Shown here: piece by piece, positions 61,547 through 64,000 of the stretch
Position numbering within the stretch: position 1 is the stretch's first letter
Layout: the number at the start of each line of letters is the position of its first letter
Origin: Xiphydria camelus
Taxonomy: Eukaryota; Arthropoda; Insecta; Hymenoptera; Xiphydriidae
Assembly (NCBI GenBank): GCA_963678675.1
Contig: OY783192.1
Location: 35,061,250-35,125,249, forward strand
Length of the DNA: 64,000 nucleotides
Direction of reading: 5' to 3'
Notes under the pieces: generated by a model
What the model was told of the DNA's origin: nothing
The model's database searches: none
Seen by the model: only the letters and a program-made list of their open reading frames with translations
Position numbers and translations under genes: made by a program

Positions 61547-64000
61547 TCATGTGCATTTATTCAGTTTAATCCTTACAATCATGGAATGTTCGGTTGCGTT
61601 CAAACTTTGACGAAAAAGTTGGGCGTGTTGCCAAGCCAAGTCATCCTTCCCCCCGCTGAGTTTAGCCGTTACGCTAAGCTTGACGGATCCTTTCAATCGG
61701 TCTGTATTGAAATTCTTCGGATCCGTAATACAAACGACTTTGGTCTTCCCATTTTTGTAGAATCCCTCGACTTTCCATTGAATAGACGCGTCGTGAAATA
61801 CCGCGGTTGTAGCCCGGAAATAAAATAGGTCAACCAATACGTTTGAATCGTCGGTTTGGAAGGTCCACTTTACACGGGCGTTCTTTGCTTCCGGTGATCG
61901 AGATAGGTAGACCATTTTCCAGTCATCCTCCACTTTACGAAAAATCCCGCCCGTCGTTTCGTCCACACCCTCTTCCCAACCCTTTCTCTCTTCGAGGACT
62001 TTTCCGTCATTCCCGATCGTTTGGTAAGTGTCTTTCGATGCGAAGTATCGTAATTCGAACGTGTGCGCATCCTTCGGGATAATCCACGAGCATGATTGGT
62101 GTGGTTTACCCTTGAAAGAAAACGAGCAACGCGCGACGAAAAGCGTTTAAGTTCGATATTTGCTCCCGCTGCAAAACGAACGAAGCTATCAAGAAATGTT
62201 TCGACCACTTACATTGGTCTCACCCCGAGCTATTCGCCAAGCCAAAGACCCCGAGGTTCTCCCTTGATAGTCTCCCTCGTCTCGACAAGATTTCTGAGAA
62301 CCCGGCGGTGCCGGTAGGAACTCAACGAGTTCTAAGAGGCATCGCTTGGTAATAAACTGCTTGCGCGTGACGCTATAATTTACAGAGCTCTGGCGCTCCT
62401 CATTGAGCGATCTAATTAATGACAATAAATCTCCCTCGTTACAAAGTGTTCTTCTCTTCATTACGGAAGATTGATCCCTTGTGTACCGCCACGTAACGTC
62501 TTGGACTTCGTCCCTCGAGTACGCGAGTATGTAATTTAATTGCTTTCCCCATCCCTTCTCATACATCAGCGGACGGTCCATGACGTTTTCGCAGGGATCA
62601 GCGTGGATCCACCTGTTTTCGGCTACCGACCATACCTGCGATGTGTTTTCGTACGTTCAGTTTCAAATGCGTGCCTATACTACATTATGAAAATGAGAGT
62701 CGTCTCGTTCTATAACTGCTCATCTCAACGAATCAGAAATATTTACCCAAGACCGACATTAATTCAATGCAATTCTTTTTTCGTTTCGCTTCAAAGCCGT
62801 TCATTTTTACGTAGAACTATTAAGAAATCAGCCGAATCCGAGGTACGCGAAAATAGGTGATCAAAAGGTCAAATAGATAATTATTTTTTATTTCGAATAC
62901 ACAAAGCGCTCGGGTAAATAAGTTTCGACTAAATGTTCAATTCTTGTACTCCAAAATATTTCTGCTCAGTCGAGATAATCAATTTTGCAAGGAGGCAACC
63001 CAAATCTCTTTAGCCATGGGGGTCCAGCTACCTCTGTCCAAACGTGATCCGTTTGATCCGACACAAGGCGAGCGTCGTAACCGAGGGATCGACAAATTAG
63101 TGTGAACGCGTTAGCCCACTCCCCGCAACGCCCTTTTCTCGTTATTAATAACATGGCGGGATCGGAATATCGAGGAAATTGTACCTCGGTGCCGCAATTG
63201 CCGCACCTATAAATATTTTCTTTCAAATTCGCCCTCGTTTCTTCGCGGTATTTCTCGTAACCGCGTTTACCTGTGTATTTCTATTCTGGAAATCCTATGA
63301 TCCGACGAACTAATAACCCCCTTTGAGGTACACGAACCGGAGCATAGAGAACAAGGGGGACTATCTACCCATTGGAAGAACTCTTGCTTGAACCAACGCA
63401 ACAGTTCCAGTATAACTAAATCTTCCATTGTAATATCCTCCATTGATTGTTCGTTCCCGTTTAACTTGATATCCCTTAAAACCGTCGCGACGCGAAGATT
63501 ACGCATTTCTTAACGAATTAAAATAAATTTCTCTAGTGGAAAAATTTCTTCGCGATTTTATAGAACTGTACGTGTGTTCTACGTGAATTTCTACCAAACA
63601 GTGTGAAATTGCATAGGAGATTTAAGTGTACTGATTTGTCATTTAGTGTTTAAAACCTGCACCAAAGTATCAGAGTTTTCCATGTAAATGCAATTAATAG
63701 ACAACTGTGTAGTGGAAGGTGGAGCATTTCTGGACTAGAAATAATATCTCAGCTTCCATAAATCTATGCAGAAAATTTTTCACTAGAATTCGTAGAACAG
63801 AAATCGCGAATATGTACCTTTGAATGGATCTCATTCTTTCAATGGCCCCAATATGTAATTTCGTGAGCGGTACAACGGATCTGGCTCTTTCCTGCAAAGC
63901 CAGATCCTCGTACCTCAGAACACTTTGAAACTGTTTCTTTATACTATTAAAAAAACTACCCTGTGGATTCTTTGGAATAACGGCTGGTCTGGCAAAACTT
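61547..64000 (-). CDS. Pngl: Peptide:N-glycanase NGLY1/Pngl (5' end outside window)
   Basis: Minus-strand exons in transcript order are 64000-63818 (partial), 63474-63271, 63206-63032, 62635-62213 and 62110-61547, encoding the last 515 residues or so, with phases agreeing. The transglutaminase-like core carries the full triad: Cys in GRCGEWAN, His in DHVWTE and Asp in WIHADPCEN. Two CxxC pairs (PPCSLC and CGNCG) form the zinc site. A C-terminal PAW domain follows ([38 protein letters not shown]). By family knowledge the cytoplasmic enzyme cleaves N-glycans from misfolded glycoproteins retrotranslocated from the ER. The N-terminal PUB domain would lie beyond 64000. The AATAAA hexamer falls in the codons Asn-Lys four residues before the stop. 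Junctions at 63271/63206 and 62213/62110 were chosen by frame and family match over competing acceptors. Confidence 0.93.
61556..61561 (-). terminator. Poly(A) signal of NGLY1 inside its coding end
   Basis: On the minus strand AATAAA reads as codons Asn-Lys, ending 6 bases before the TGA at 61549-61547. With no other hexamer downstream, cleavage 10-30 nt later would leave a 3' UTR of only a few to about 20 nt. Confidence 0.45.

Noticed and set aside
61870..62208. 112-codon minus-strand frame in the NGLY1 gene
   Set aside because: It starts at a tempting acceptor (GTTTTGCAG) but is out of frame with the PAW domain. The acceptor before 62110 restores the family sequence.
63207..63270. Reading NGLY1 straight through between the zinc-binding exon and the catalytic-Cys exon
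   Set aside because: The two frames differ. A 64-nt intron with GTAAAC donor and TATAG acceptor joins HR to CGNCG as in the family.

Overview
The window is eukaryotic nuclear DNA. Genes are split by spliceosomal introns with GT..AG borders (one is best explained by GC..AG), coding exons sit in long AT-rich non-coding stretches, AATAAA signals follow or touch stop codons, and one pol III tRNA gene is present. The gene set (REXO5-type exonuclease, BTB-BACK protein, F-box/LRR protein, TSSC4, a hopscotch-type JAK and a cytoplasmic peptide:N-glycanase), the small introns and the many CpG dinucleotides suggest an insect, probably a hymenopteran and perhaps an ant. The species call is inference. There are no bacterial operons, ribosome-binding sites or CRISPR arrays.

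Layout. 1-9150 is almost gene-free, apart from a possible exon tail at 1-57 and two foldback repeats near 2.3-2.9 kb. 9151-11993 (+) is a nine-exon REXO5 gene. 12758-13692 is a nest of inverted-repeat elements, followed by tRNA-Lys(CTT) at 13886-13958. 14-36.7 kb is long non-coding sequence with small repeats, an isolated exon at 16738-16820, a core-promoter-like Inr/DPE at 34816 and several MITEs. 36839-40440 (+) is a five-exon BTB-BACK gene with a candidate 97-residue membrane microprotein in its second intron. 43.9-45.9 kb is a transposon graveyard. 46169-50603 (+) is an F-box/LRR gene carrying an in-frame internal tandem duplication. 51.0-52.35 kb is another nest of palindromic repeats. 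53200-53955 (+) is the intronless TSSC4 gene. 55.1-56.25 kb holds a tandem repeat, an LTR-like fragment and a 234-bp near-perfect palindrome. 56386-61059 (+) is the complete eleven-exon JAK gene, and 61547-64000 (-) is the convergent, 5'-truncated NGLY1/Pngl gene.

How the genes relate. No operon-like logic is visible. Family knowledge gives the roles: REXO5 trims RNA 3' ends, TSSC4 assists U5/tri-snRNP assembly, hop is the kinase of the insect JAK/STAT pathway, NGLY1 removes N-glycans from misfolded glycoproteins, and the F-box and BTB-BACK proteins are candidate ubiquitin-ligase adaptors. The most notable arrangements are the tail-to-tail hop/NGLY1 pair, whose predicted poly(A) sites nearly coincide, the exon-fusing duplication in the F-box gene, and the density of foldback elements between genes.
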